NCBI GenBank assembly: GCA_029101185.1
Contig: JAQXQN010000050.1
Coordinates: forward strand, 1 to 51,319
Source: Eggerthellales bacterium
GTDB taxonomy: Bacteria > Actinomycetota > Coriobacteriia > Coriobacteriales > Eggerthellaceae
Length of the DNA stretch: 51,319 nt
Reading direction: 5' to 3'
How positions within the stretch are numbered: position 1 is the stretch's first letter; each line of letters starts with the position of its first letter. Made by a program: the position numbers and the translations under genes. The notes under the pieces were generated by a model. The model made no database searches, was not told the DNA's origin, and worked only from the letters and a program-made list of their open reading frames with translations. Shown here piece after piece: positions 25,747-33,530 of the stretch.

Positions 25747-26936
25747 TACGGTCTCCTTTCGGCTTCTGGCGAAGCGTCCCGTCCCATGGGGTCATCAAGC
25801 ACCTCAGAAGGATCCTTCCCCAGGCCGTCGCTTCGAACGACTTTGACCCGCAGCTCCAATCTGGGATTCATGACCAGTTCCATCACGCCACCGGACGCTT
25901 CGACGCGATTACGAAGATTGCTCAAGCCCCCGCCTTCCACCACGGGATCTTGCGGAGGAGCCCCGTTGCTCGCGATTGTCAAATCATACCAGTCGGGCTC
26001 GGCGGTCAGGCTCACGTAAAGGACATCCGCCCCGGCGTGGCGCACCGCGTTGACCATGCCCTCGCGGACCGCCGCGTGGATAATGCGGATTGCGGGGTCG
26101 TCATCAAGAGGCAGCGCGCCACTGACCTGCACGTCAATGCCGATCGCCCGCCCGGCTTTCACGATAGCCTCCGCGGGATCCGGCTTCTTGCGAGGCACGA
26201 TTTGCTGACGTAGCAGGGCCGCGGCACTTCGCCAGGAGTCCACGATTCCCTGATACTCCCCCACCCCGCCGGCGGCTAGGAATCGCTTGGTGGCGGCGAG
26301 GGTCTGGCCGATCTCGTCATGGATGCGCGCCTTGGTCTCAAGGATTTCCTCCTGCCTGACCAGGGAATTCACCTCTTTGTTATAGGTGAGCAGACGTTTA
26401 TTGGCCTCAGAGAGCTGCTGGTTTTCCCGCTCAAGTTCTTGGCTCACCAGGTACCGTGACGTCATATCCGTTGCCTCGATCATCCAAATCCGCTGGTCGG
26501 AGAGGGTGATAAGCGAGCGAGAAAAAGTCCAGACGCTGCCGTTCTCAAGCACCACGGTGGGCTGGGAGGCCTGGGCCATACGCATGCCTCGCAGCAACGG
26601 AAGCGGTTCCGTGCCTACGGAATCCGTGCTGGGGAGTTCCTCCAGATAGGAGGGGTCAACCTGGGCCCAGAACCGCACGCCGTTGATAAGGGTTTCCCCT
26701 GTCAAGCTCAGGCTCAAATCACGCATGACGGAGTTGACCAGGATGACTATCCCGTTTTCCTGGTAAAAGCACAGCCCCTGCTGGATGTAATCTATGCCGA
26801 AATGAACTGCCCGCGCCACAGCCGACTGGCGAAATGGGCTGCAGCTTAGCAGTTTGCGTTTGACGCGCTCCCCGCGGGCTTCCCCCAGCATCCCACGGCC
26901 GCCCTTTGGCACCTTGGATTTAGCGTTCACAGCCAT
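25746..26936 (-). CDS. Soluble sensor histidine kinase (HisKA_3-type)
   Basis: 396 residues and no transmembrane segment. The N-terminal 170 residues look like a PAS-type sensor, followed by a coiled coil (about 165-200), the phospho-acceptor His 206 in RIHDEIGQTLA, and an ATPase domain with N-box EGMVNAVRHAGA and G-box GGGLSNLRNRVEASGG. It pairs with the LuxR regulator downstream. The ATG at 26936 lies inside the 3' end of the upstream multi-TM gene (17-base overlap), so translation is coupled. The C-terminal tail (GRDASPEAERRP) is made by a motif copy. Confidence 0.88.
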   Translation of the reverse strand: MAVNAKSKVPKGGRGMLGEARGERVKRKLLSCSPFRQSAVARAVHFGIDYIQQGLCFYQENGIVILVNSVMRDLSLSLTGETLINGVRFWAQVDPSYLEELPSTDSVGTEPLPLLRGMRMAQASQPTVVLENGSVWTFSRSLITLSDQRIWMIEATDMTSRYLVSQELERENQQLSEANKRLLTYNKEVNSLVRQEEILETKARIHDEIGQTLAATKRFLAAGGVGEYQGIVDSWRSAAALLRQQIVPRKKPDPAEAIVKAGRAIGIDVQVSGALPLDDDPAIRIIHAAVREGMVNAVRHAGADVLYVSLTAEPDWYDLTIASNGAPPQDPVVEGGGLSNLRNRVEASGGVMELVMNPRLELRVKVVRSDGLGKDPSEVLDDPMGRDASPEAERRP

Positions 26937-28647
26937 CACCCACCTGTACTGAAACGCTGCGCGTACACAAGCCACCACCTTCGGGAGGATCCAGCTCCAC
27001 GGTCAGCTTAAGCTCCCCGAAGGATTCCGTCACGCTCACCTGCGCATCAACCGAGATCAGACCCTTGAAGTTGGCTTCGATCGCCTTCTGGAACTGATCG
27101 TACAAATCGATGCAGACAGACACCGCCACCATCTGGGACGCTTCGTCATGATAATCAGAGGCAACAGGAGCGGGTCCAACAGGCGCAGGCCCAACGGGCG
27201 CGGGCCCAACGGGCGCGGGCCCAACGTATGCTACGCAATAGGAGGTCCGCACGCCGCATATCCGCAGAGCCTCGGCAGACTCCCGAAAACAGTACGCCAG
27301 CTCCTGGACGTTGAGGGCATTCGCGCCTTCCGCCATCAGCAGCAAGTTGGAGCGGCGCTTCACGTACGATCCCAGAACGCATACGTATTTCAGCAGTTCA
27401 TAGGCCATCTGGGGAGATTCCACCACGTCGTCAAGCATGTCATCGATTGTTGCCAGCTGGCCACTGGTCTCCTGGACGATGCGGTCATAGAGCTCGGAGC
27501 GGATCTTGACTCGGGCAGCCCGGGCCTTCAACGCGTTCTCGCGGACCAGGATCTCGTCGGCGGCGGTCAGCTCCTCTTTGATGTTGGTCAGCTGGTCGAG
27601 CATGGAATTGAGGGCCGACACATCCTCCCGCCACAGCACGTATCCAAAGGGCGCCCTCTCCACCCGGGTCCGCGTTACCCTCGTATCCGACCCTCCTTGC
27701 CTGACCTGGGATTGTAGGATGGACAGAGGCACCGACTCCAACCCTTGCGAAAGTGTCAGGAGCTCCACGTCCTGGTCAAAGAGGGCGATCTCCAACTGGG
27801 AGCAGGAAATCATCCGGCCATACTGGGTGTTTGAGGGTATGAGCCCTTCGGCGGTCAATGCCTCCATGGTGAGCACCACAAGCACGATAAACGCGTCGAT
27901 GAGCAGGATGCCCGGGCCGTGCTTGAACGTAACGATGGAATAGACGTATATGGCGAAGTAGACCATCATCACAATCATCACGATGGTGGGAAGCGCCAGA
28001 CTCGGGCGGATGCCCCGACGCAGGCAATAACGCTGAAGCACGTATACGCTCGACGCCAAGAGATACGCGATCCACCCCATCACCAGATAATACCCAAACC
28101 GATAGGTGTACGTGAGATTGCCCTCCGCTGCGTAGTCGATGTCAAACACTAGCCCGTGCAGGTCATTGGAAAGCACCAGGACAAACACGGCCGCTGTTGC
28201 CACGCAAAGCGGGACCGTTCTAACAGCAGGCGCGACCTGTCTTTCGGATACTGCCAAGCGAGACGCCAAGGCCAGAGCCAAGGGGGCTCCCAGCATAGGC
28301 GCGTAGTAGAAGTACCAAAATAGCCGATCAACCACAGGAAGCCAATCGAAGGCATAGCGGGCCCATTGCACTTCCGTCCAAAACAACATGCAGGCCAGTG
28401 CTGCCCAGGTGAGCCATCGATAGCCCAAATCCCTCATCCTCGATATGGCAAAGAATCCCCATGTCGAAATGAACAGGACGCGAATCGGCATGGTAATGAA
28501 TCCGCGAATATCGCTCTCGAAGCCCCAAAGGAGCATGGTGCAATACCTCGCGGTCTCTACGACGGCAAGGAACAAAAAACACGCGACCACCGCAGGGGCA
28601 ACCCGCACAATTGCGTGTCGAAGACGACGAAGGCGTTCTACCGCCAC
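26920..28647 (-). CDS. Multi-TM sensor-like protein lacking a kinase ATPase core
   Basis: 575 residues. About eight hydrophobic helices occupy residues 10-265, similar in layout to the 7TM sensor modules of histidine kinases. A cytoplasmic part follows with a coiled coil (about 335-375) and a helical pair resembling a dimerisation domain (RIVQETSGQLATIDDML), but the acceptor His is missing and no N- or G-box of an ATPase is seen. A PAPVG tandem repeat (about residues 473-493) separates a final domain. It overlaps the soluble kinase gene, so it may be the membrane input partner of that kinase. The GTG start is supported only by a distant AAGGG. Confidence 0.75.
   Translation of the reverse strand: MAVERLRRLRHAIVRVAPAVVACFLFLAVVETARYCTMLLWGFESDIRGFITMPIRVLFISTWGFFAISRMRDLGYRWLTWAALACMLFWTEVQWARYAFDWLPVVDRLFWYFYYAPMLGAPLALALASRLAVSERQVAPAVRTVPLCVATAAVFVLVLSNDLHGLVFDIDYAAEGNLTYTYRFGYYLVMGWIAYLLASSVYVLQRYCLRRGIRPSLALPTIVMIVMMVYFAIYVYSIVTFKHGPGILLIDAFIVLVVLTMEALTAEGLIPSNTQYGRMISCSQLEIALFDQDVELLTLSQGLESVPLSILQSQVRQGGSDTRVTRTRVERAPFGYVLWREDVSALNSMLDQLTNIKEELTAADEILVRENALKARAARVKIRSELYDRIVQETSGQLATIDDMLDDVVESPQMAYELLKYVCVLGSYVKRRSNLLLMAEGANALNVQELAYCFRESAEALRICGVRTSYCVAYVGPAPVGPAPVGPAPVGPAPVASDYHDEASQMVAVSVCIDLYDQFQKAIEANFKGLISVDAQVSVTESFGELKLTVELDPPEGGGLCTRSVSVQVGDGCER
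27170..27229 (-). repeat. 15-bp tandem repeat x4 encoding PAPVG
   Basis: Four 15-bp units, in frame, encode a Pro-Ala-Pro-Val-Gly repeat in the cytoplasmic part of the multi-TM sensor-like protein. Confidence 0.85.
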
Positions 28648-28683
28648 CTGTCACCGCCCTTCCCATGAGCCGATATGTGTCGT

Positions 28684-28749
28684 GGGGTATGGATTGATGC
28701 AAGCAGGACATGGCTGACTCGCACAACCGCACGCCTCATCCCATACCCC
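28684..28749. promoter_or_regulatory. Long-spaced inverted repeat in the divergent sensor/channel promoter region
   Basis: GGGGTATGG (28684-28692) and its exact complement CCATACCCC (28741-28749) are 48 bp apart between the divergent start codons. The bases inside each arm continue with partial symmetry (GATGMGC-like). A TATAAT (28768-28773) points toward the channel gene. The arms could be sites for the nearby response regulator; this is inference. Confidence 0.4.
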
Positions 28750-28845
28750 GATAAGGCGTGATGTGCTTATAATGCCACGGATAGCCCCTTACATTGAGGG
28801 ACATCTGGAGCAAACCCCCTATCTGAACCTATTCAAGGAGCAATT

Positions 28846-29763
28846 GTGCCATCTCAGCCACAGACGTTTTCCGCCAAAGCCTCTACTGGATCCGAGACCA
28901 CCGACCATTCTTGCGGGTCAGGACGCTTCGACAGACAGAATGCACAGCCAGCGATGCGGGAGCGCGTGCGGGGATTCGTGGAGTCGGATCCGTTCAAGCT
29001 AGCGATTATGATCATCGTGGTAGTGAACTCGGTTATCGTTGGCGTGCAAACCGCACAGCTGCCCACAGGCGTATCCTGGACGCTTAACGCCATTGACGTA
29101 GTATTTCTTGTCGTGTACACGGCTGAGGCGACCCTGAAGATCTACGCACTTGGAGCGGGCTATTTCCGCGACCCCTGGAACGTGTTTGACTTTCTGATTC
29201 TGCTACTGTGCGTTGCATCGTCGGCATTTGTGCCCATTCCAGCGCAAGCGGCTCGAGTTCTACGAGTCTTTCGCGTGGTGAGGGCGCTGCGGCTGGTAAC
29301 TGCATTTAAGGAGATGCGGATTATTGTGGAGGCGATCGGACGATCAATCCCGAGCGTCTGTTGGACTGCGCTGTTGCTGACGGTAATCATGTACGTGTAC
29401 GCGGTGATAGGAACCAGCATATTTGGAAGGGAGTTCCCCGATCTGTTTGGGAATCTGGGGGCAAGCCTGTTCACGCTGTTTCAGACCATGACCCTTGAGG
29501 GGTGGTCGGGAGACGTTGCCCGACCTGTTATGGAAGTGTTCCCGATTTCGTGGGTGTACTTCGTCAGCTTTGTTGTGATTGCTGCGTTTGTCGCGCTTAA
29601 CGTTGTCGTGGGCATCGTAGTGAACACCATTGAGGAAACCCAGAGAAACGCCAGGAATCAAGAGGTTCTTGAAGGAGGCTCCGACCTGCAACGGGAGTTC
29701 CTGGCTTTGCGGGAACAGCTTAATCGAGTTGAAGCCCTGATTGAATCGGACAGCGGGCGATAA
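28846..29763 (+). CDS. Voltage-gated cation channel (BacNaV type) with TLEGWSG filter
   Basis: 305-residue single-domain channel with six helices. S4 carries five arginines every third residue (137, 140, 143, 146, 149: RVLRVFRVVRALR). The pore segment FQTMTLEGWSG (filter at 216-222) matches the FQVMTLESW of bacterial sodium channels except for Gly in place of Ser. S6 (about 236-262) leads to a C-terminal coiled coil (LQREFLALREQLNRVEALIE) that should help tetramerise. The GTG start is well supported by AAGGAG. The first 37 residues are not conserved and hold one ACGCTTCG motif. Likely a sodium or calcium channel. Confidence 0.92.
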   Translation: MPSQPQTFSAKASTGSETTDHSCGSGRFDRQNAQPAMRERVRGFVESDPFKLAIMIIVVVNSVIVGVQTAQLPTGVSWTLNAIDVVFLVVYTAEATLKIYALGAGYFRDPWNVFDFLILLLCVASSAFVPIPAQAARVLRVFRVVRALRLVTAFKEMRIIVEAIGRSIPSVCWTALLLTVIMYVYAVIGTSIFGREFPDLFGNLGASLFTLFQTMTLEGWSGDVARPVMEVFPISWVYFVSFVVIAAFVALNVVVGIVVNTIEETQRNARNQEVLEGGSDLQREFLALREQLNRVEALIESDSGR

Positions 29764-29784
29764 GCGAAAACGCGGAGAGACTGA

Positions 29785-29988
29785 TTGACCACCTGCCGTG
29801 GGCGAAATGCTATCCCGGTTGTTATTTAACTGGTTGACCACCTGCCGTGGGCTGGCGTATCCGCCCGTTTAAACCTGGCGTATGCGCCCGTTTAAACCTG
29901 GCGTATGCCGCTTGTTTGCTTGTTTATGCCGCTTGTTTATGCCGCTTGTTTATGCCGCTTGTTTATGCCGCTTGTTTATGCCGCCGCC
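29785..29988. repeat. Cluster of tandem repeats (19, 23 and 13 bp) between the channel and exonuclease genes
   Basis: Three families in a row: TTGACCACCTGCCGTGGGC twice (29785, 29834), a 23-bp unit starting CTGGCGTATSCGCC twice (29852, 29875), and the 13-bp unit TATGCCGCTTGTT four times in a row from 29925 with an earlier copy at 29904. The last 13-bp units run into the exonuclease stop codon (29976-29978). Confidence 0.85.
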
Positions 29989-30698
29989 TCCAAACGAGCA
30001 CGAAGTTCTGCGAGGGCGCTGCACGCACTCCCGATGTTTGTGGTGCACGAATGGCTGCCCAGACGGCCCATAGCCTGCTGCATAGCAAGGCGATGCTCTT
30101 CAAACCCACCAGTAAGCAGCTCAACAAGGAATTCCGAGGTGACCCGTGCGTCATACAGCGCTCGATGAGCGCTTGCGCTGTCCACTTCGATCCCGTACCA
30201 ACCTGCCGCGTCCTCGAGCGAGAGATGCCGTTTATAGTTGATGCCCATGACCCTTGGATATACCGCCTGCAGGTCCATCCACCGACGCAACCGAGATGGC
30301 ACCTCTACACCTTTTGCCCGGCACTCTTTCTCGAATTGCCTTTGGTCGTTGTCGCTCCAAGCAACCATCCTTACCGGACCTTGGCCAATCCAGGTAAAAA
30401 ACTCCTCCATCACCTGGGAAAACGGAGCTGCTTCGCACACATCGCAATCCTGGATGCCCGTAAGTTTCCTCACGCAGGGATCTATTGCCGTTGCAATCTC
30501 GGGACAAACGAGCCGCGCAAATGTGTCAACCACGGCGCCATCAGGAAAGACCTTTACGGCTCCGACTTCGATGATTTCTTGTCTGAGGCCGTTGCGCCAT
30601 GTTTCCTTTGGAGTACCGGTCCACTCAAAGTCAACAACAATATTGGATTGATAACACTGGATGGTGCTCATGCTGTTTGCGCTGCTCATGCTGGTCAT
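29976..30698 (-). CDS. DEDDh-family 3'-5' exonuclease
   Basis: 240-residue exonuclease of the DnaQ/ExoX type. Exo I is VVDFEW (Asp 23, Glu 25), Exo II is in VAWSDNDQRQF, and Exo III is HRALYDARVTS (His and Asp). The N-terminal 20 residues are Met/Ser-rich and variable; GAGG lies five bases before the ATG at 30698. The C-terminus ends in Ala-Ala-Ala just where the 13-bp tandem array begins. Substrate (DNA or RNA) is not clear. Confidence 0.87.
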   Translation of the reverse strand: MTSMSSANSMSTIQCYQSNIVVDFEWTGTPKETWRNGLRQEIIEVGAVKVFPDGAVVDTFARLVCPEIATAIDPCVRKLTGIQDCDVCEAAPFSQVMEEFFTWIGQGPVRMVAWSDNDQRQFEKECRAKGVEVPSRLRRWMDLQAVYPRVMGINYKRHLSLEDAAGWYGIEVDSASAHRALYDARVTSEFLVELLTGGFEEHRLAMQQAMGRLGSHSCTTNIGSACSALAELRARLEAAA

Positions 30699-30960
30699 GG
30701 AAACCTCGATTCCGCTCCGTCGGCCTATTTGCCAATGATTGCCAATACGCGCCGGCGCTTCAGGTCGAATGCTTGTATGGCGGCATTATTCCAACCTTGC
30801 ATGAATTGAGTGTACCGGTCTTGGGACACGCATAGTTTACACGCCGCATTTTGTGGAATTCTCCGATTTCAAACGCCGTTTTTGTGGCCATGTTTTCAAA
30901 GGATTCCATAGATTCCCAGACCTCATCCGCACCCTCATGCTCTGTGACGCAAAAGCGGCC

Positions 30961-31090
30961 CAATTGCGCGATTCTAAGGTGTTGTCCGCTCTTTTGGCGT
31001 GAATTGCACGTTTCATATACTCCAGAGCCCCTTTTGGCACGAATTGCACGTCTAGCAGATCAGGCACAACCCAAGATTCGGGATGCTCGT
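30961..31090. repeat. Periodic TTGCACGT array A (40-bp spacing)
   Basis: TTGC(G/A)CG cores begin at 30964, 31004 and 31044, and a decayed ATGCTCGTC lies at 31083. The two central units share CTTTTGGCRYGAATTGCACG; the rest of each 40-bp unit differs. Confidence 0.75.
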
Positions 31091-31235
31091 CAGCCCCGTT
31101 AACTAAAGTCCTCTCGACTAGGACGCTTCGACATGACTGATTTCCGCTTGACCTGGTATTTTTTCGAACAGCGCAAGACCTATTTCCTTTTGCATCGGAT
31201 TACGAATCATCGTATTGATTTATATCCGGACAAGA

Positions 31236-31292
31236 ATACGTGCAAACCACGGCAAGAAGGGACAAAACATGGACACAAACGTGCAATCGGAC
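31236..31292. repeat. Periodic ACGTGCAA pair B (41-bp spacing)
   Basis: ACGTGCAA at 31238 and 31279, exactly 41 bp apart, opposite in orientation to array A. Weaker copies (ACGCACAATC at 31331, TCGTGCAATC at 31401) follow without regular spacing. Confidence 0.6.
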
Positions 31293-31566
31293 ATGAGGCT
31301 GAACACCCAGAAACGAACCTGGGCACTAGGACGCACAATCGGGCAAGCGGATAGCAAACGAGCCCGCAGATAGGACTCCAACCATGCAGCCATCCACCAA
31401 TCGTGCAATCGGGACACAACCCAAAAACAGAGATAGGGCAGATCAACCGCCCTATCTCATACCTATTCTAAGATTGCTTGTGGGCAATCCGTATGCGCCC
31501 TAATATCTCGGGTATCAATCCCAGCTGGAACAACGCGGAACCCAAGGCCGAGCAGGCCCACCAACT

Positions 31567-32268
31567 TTAATCCTCCACAACACCTTCAAGCATCTTGTCA
31601 CGACGCTTGCGAGCCGAACGGAAGGACAGCCAGAACGCCAAGAAGCAAAGCGCGAAAACGCAGACGCCCACGAAGAGCCCAGAAAACGCATCAGCTACCC
31701 AAAATACCTGGTCAAACCCAATAATTTGGAGTTGGGCAAGCACTTCGCAAAGGAACAGGCCGCCGCACACCGAAAGCCCCGCGCCCAAAGACCAAGCCAA
31801 AGCCCAGCCCACTGGAAACGAATCGGCCTGAGCAATCTTCGTGTTCGTCGATACAATCCCCCGGCGGCAAAACGCTACAGCGCATGCACCGCAAATAGCC
31901 ACGCATCCGATTGCCAAAATCAAACCGGAATGAATGACCCCAAACGAATATTCGCTGGTCACGAAGCCTTCGGCATAAGCGGTATTGATCAAGCAGATGT
32001 CGTAGTAGCACGCAAGCAAGGCCAAAATGATCATGATTTTGAACCCTCTCGCATAAATCCTGTTCTCCTCTACCAGGATGCGTTCATCCCGCTGCCGGTT
32101 GTTGTTCAGCAATGCGCCGACACCCGTTTGGCTTCCTTGACCAGCATGCGTAGAGCGAGCCGAAGCGGAGGGCAGAGGATCTACGCACTTGGCCCCCATG
32201 ATCCGTGGGTCATTCACACCTTCGAAACCAGTTGAAGACGGTTTATCGGCTGTTCCATTGATAATCAT
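31567..32268 (-). CDS. Membrane protein paired with an XRE regulator
   Basis: 233 residues. A soluble N-terminal region of about 75 residues containing RDERILVEENRIYARGFK precedes four hydrophobic helices and a basic C-terminal tail (RSARKRRDKML). This RDERxxxExxxIYARxF motif plus four helices is typical of small membrane proteins encoded with XRE regulators in Firmicutes and Actinobacteria (DUF6773/DUF3278-like, from memory). The ATG overlaps the regulator's stop by four bases. Function unknown. Confidence 0.75.
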   Translation of the reverse strand: MIINGTADKPSSTGFEGVNDPRIMGAKCVDPLPSASARSTHAGQGSQTGVGALLNNNRQRDERILVEENRIYARGFKIMIILALLACYYDICLINTAYAEGFVTSEYSFGVIHSGLILAIGCVAICGACAVAFCRRGIVSTNTKIAQADSFPVGWALAWSLGAGLSVCGGLFLCEVLAQLQIIGFDQVFWVADAFSGLFVGVCVFALCFLAFWLSFRSARKRRDKMLEGVVED

Positions 32269-32486
32269 TTCTCATTCCCTTCATCCCAAAAGAGTTCATC
32301 AAGCGTTTTACCCAAGGCCTTGCAAATCGAAATACACAAATTGAGCGTGGGGTTATATCCACCTGCCTCAATCAGCCCAATTGTCTGCCGTGTTACTCCA
32401 ACAATGCTGGCAAGGTCCGACTGAGATAGCCCCAGAGCTACCCTTGCGGCCTTCAATTTAAGGTTTCTCATATCCGGCGTAGGCAT
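32265..32486 (-). CDS. XRE-family transcriptional regulator
   Basis: 73-residue single-domain helix-turn-helix protein: LKAARVALGLSQSDLASIVG, then VTRQTIGLIEAGGYNPTLNL and ALGKTLDELFW, the Cro/CI-type fold of the YgzD-like group. AAAGGAGG lies just before the start. It is first of a two-gene unit with the membrane protein and sits behind a promoter with an inverted repeat in its spacer, which suggests autoregulation. Confidence 0.92.
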   Translation of the reverse strand: MPTPDMRNLKLKAARVALGLSQSDLASIVGVTRQTIGLIEAGGYNPTLNLCISICKALGKTLDELFWDEGNEK

Positions 32487-32555
32487 GCATCCTCCTTTCC
32501 CTCTTCACCTTTCCCTCTTCAGTCAGACGACCGATATGCTTAACTTGATGCAATG

Positions 32556-32584
32556 TTTATATTACATTCTTTGATTGATGTAAA
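32556..32584 (-). promoter_or_regulatory. Promoter of the XRE/membrane-protein unit with internal operator
   Basis: Minus strand TTTACA (32579-32584), 17-bp spacer, TATAAA (32556-32561): a near-consensus promoter. An inverted repeat TTACAT-N10-ATGTAA (32562-32583) fills the space between the two boxes, the expected place for a repressor such as the XRE protein encoded about 70 bases downstream. Confidence 0.75.
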
Positions 32585-32749
32585 GTATATTTTGCAAAAT
32601 GTTTGGTTTTCCTTCTGTTAGGGTCATTGAATTCATACCATTGGTTGATATGTCCTTGCTAATCCCTTGGTAAGCCACCAGACGTCCAGTTATCGTTCAT
32701 TAGCCCTTTTCCAACAGCGCGTCGATCCTTCTTTGCCACCAGCCGGCTC

Positions 32750-32884
32750 TTTGCCCGCCACCTGTCATCACCACCAGCCATTCCCTCTATAAATGCACGT
32801 CTACCCACCCCGAAAAGACGGAGGCTGGCTCAATTGCACGTCAGCATCCCTGAATCAGCCAATGCAAAGCTCTAATGCACGTTG
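32750..32884. repeat. Periodic TGCACGT array C (41-bp spacing)
   Basis: TGCACGT at 32794, 32835 and 32876, each 41 bp apart, with a degenerate TGCCCGC at 32752. Unit flanks are different, so only the core is conserved. Confidence 0.75.
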
Positions 32885-33530
32885 CGTCTTGAGCTAATTG
32901 CTCAAATCGAACGGTCCAGAGCACCGATACCCTTTTCATTTCAAATCTATCTAGTCAACCATCCTATACATGACCGCATATCACCAGGTCATGCAAACGG
33001 TTTTCAACATATCCTCCTTTGCGGAGTCTGATCAACAATTCCGCAAGGGATGCCAAAGCCTCTTTGCCCACGAGAAACAAACCGCTCGACATGCATTTCA
33101 CACCCAAATGTGCAAAGCGGACCAGAAAACGTGCAAACCAGGCCCTTTCGTCATCCGCGACTCAGACCTAACACAAACCACCGGCACCGCCAAAAAGACG
33201 CACATCCCAAAGGGACGCTCCTCTCTGATAGGACCCCGTGTCGAAAAGGGTCCTCCGACTCGAAGGAAGCCCAATCTGAAAGAATTCCACATCCCGAAAT
33301 GATCCCTGCCGCGAATACACTTCTTATACCCCAGATCAATCTGCGGAAAAACAAACCCGAAATCAACAAGGCAGCACTCTACAACCAGCCTATGACCTGG
33401 AGAAACAAACAGCGATTACCATCTAGCGCACAACACATGCAATCCCTGAAAACAACGAGTGCAGTCTCGTCTGAAAACCTGTGAAGACTCTGTCTACCGG
33501 CGGTAGAGCCCAGTGTAAGAAACCGGCCAG

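Larger units (their letters stand above)
30699..31566. other. Gene-poor intergenic stretch with periodic motifs
   Basis: About 870 bases of lower GC. No frame has a credible ribosome site or family resemblance. It holds the 40-bp periodic TTGCACGT array (30961-31090), a second pair at 31238/31279, one ACGCTTCG copy (31123-31130), and scattered related words (GCACAATCGGG, CGTGCAATCGGG). Confidence 0.6.
32487..33530. other. Gene-poor intergenic stretch upstream of the DUF559-like gene
   Basis: About 1 kb. Apart from the XRE promoter and the periodic array C, it contains single ACGTGCAA words (33129 and a degenerate copy at 33108) and no supportable gene. Open frames at 32970-33480 lack ribosome sites and have biased compositions. 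Confidence 0.55.

Noticed and set aside
29925-29988. Repetitive frames encoding Leu/Tyr/Ala/Cys repeats over the 13-bp array
   Set aside because: All three frames are open because of the repeat itself; the exonuclease gene on the other strand accounts for the region's end.
30961-31090. CRISPR-like repeat-spacer pattern
   Set aside because: The conserved core is only 8-20 bp, spacing is 40-41 bp, copies are few and diverged, and no cas gene is near.
31269-31373. 34-codon frame starting MDTNVQSDMRL
   Set aside because: No ribosome site and no resemblance; it overlaps the ACGTGCAA words, which better explain the sequence.
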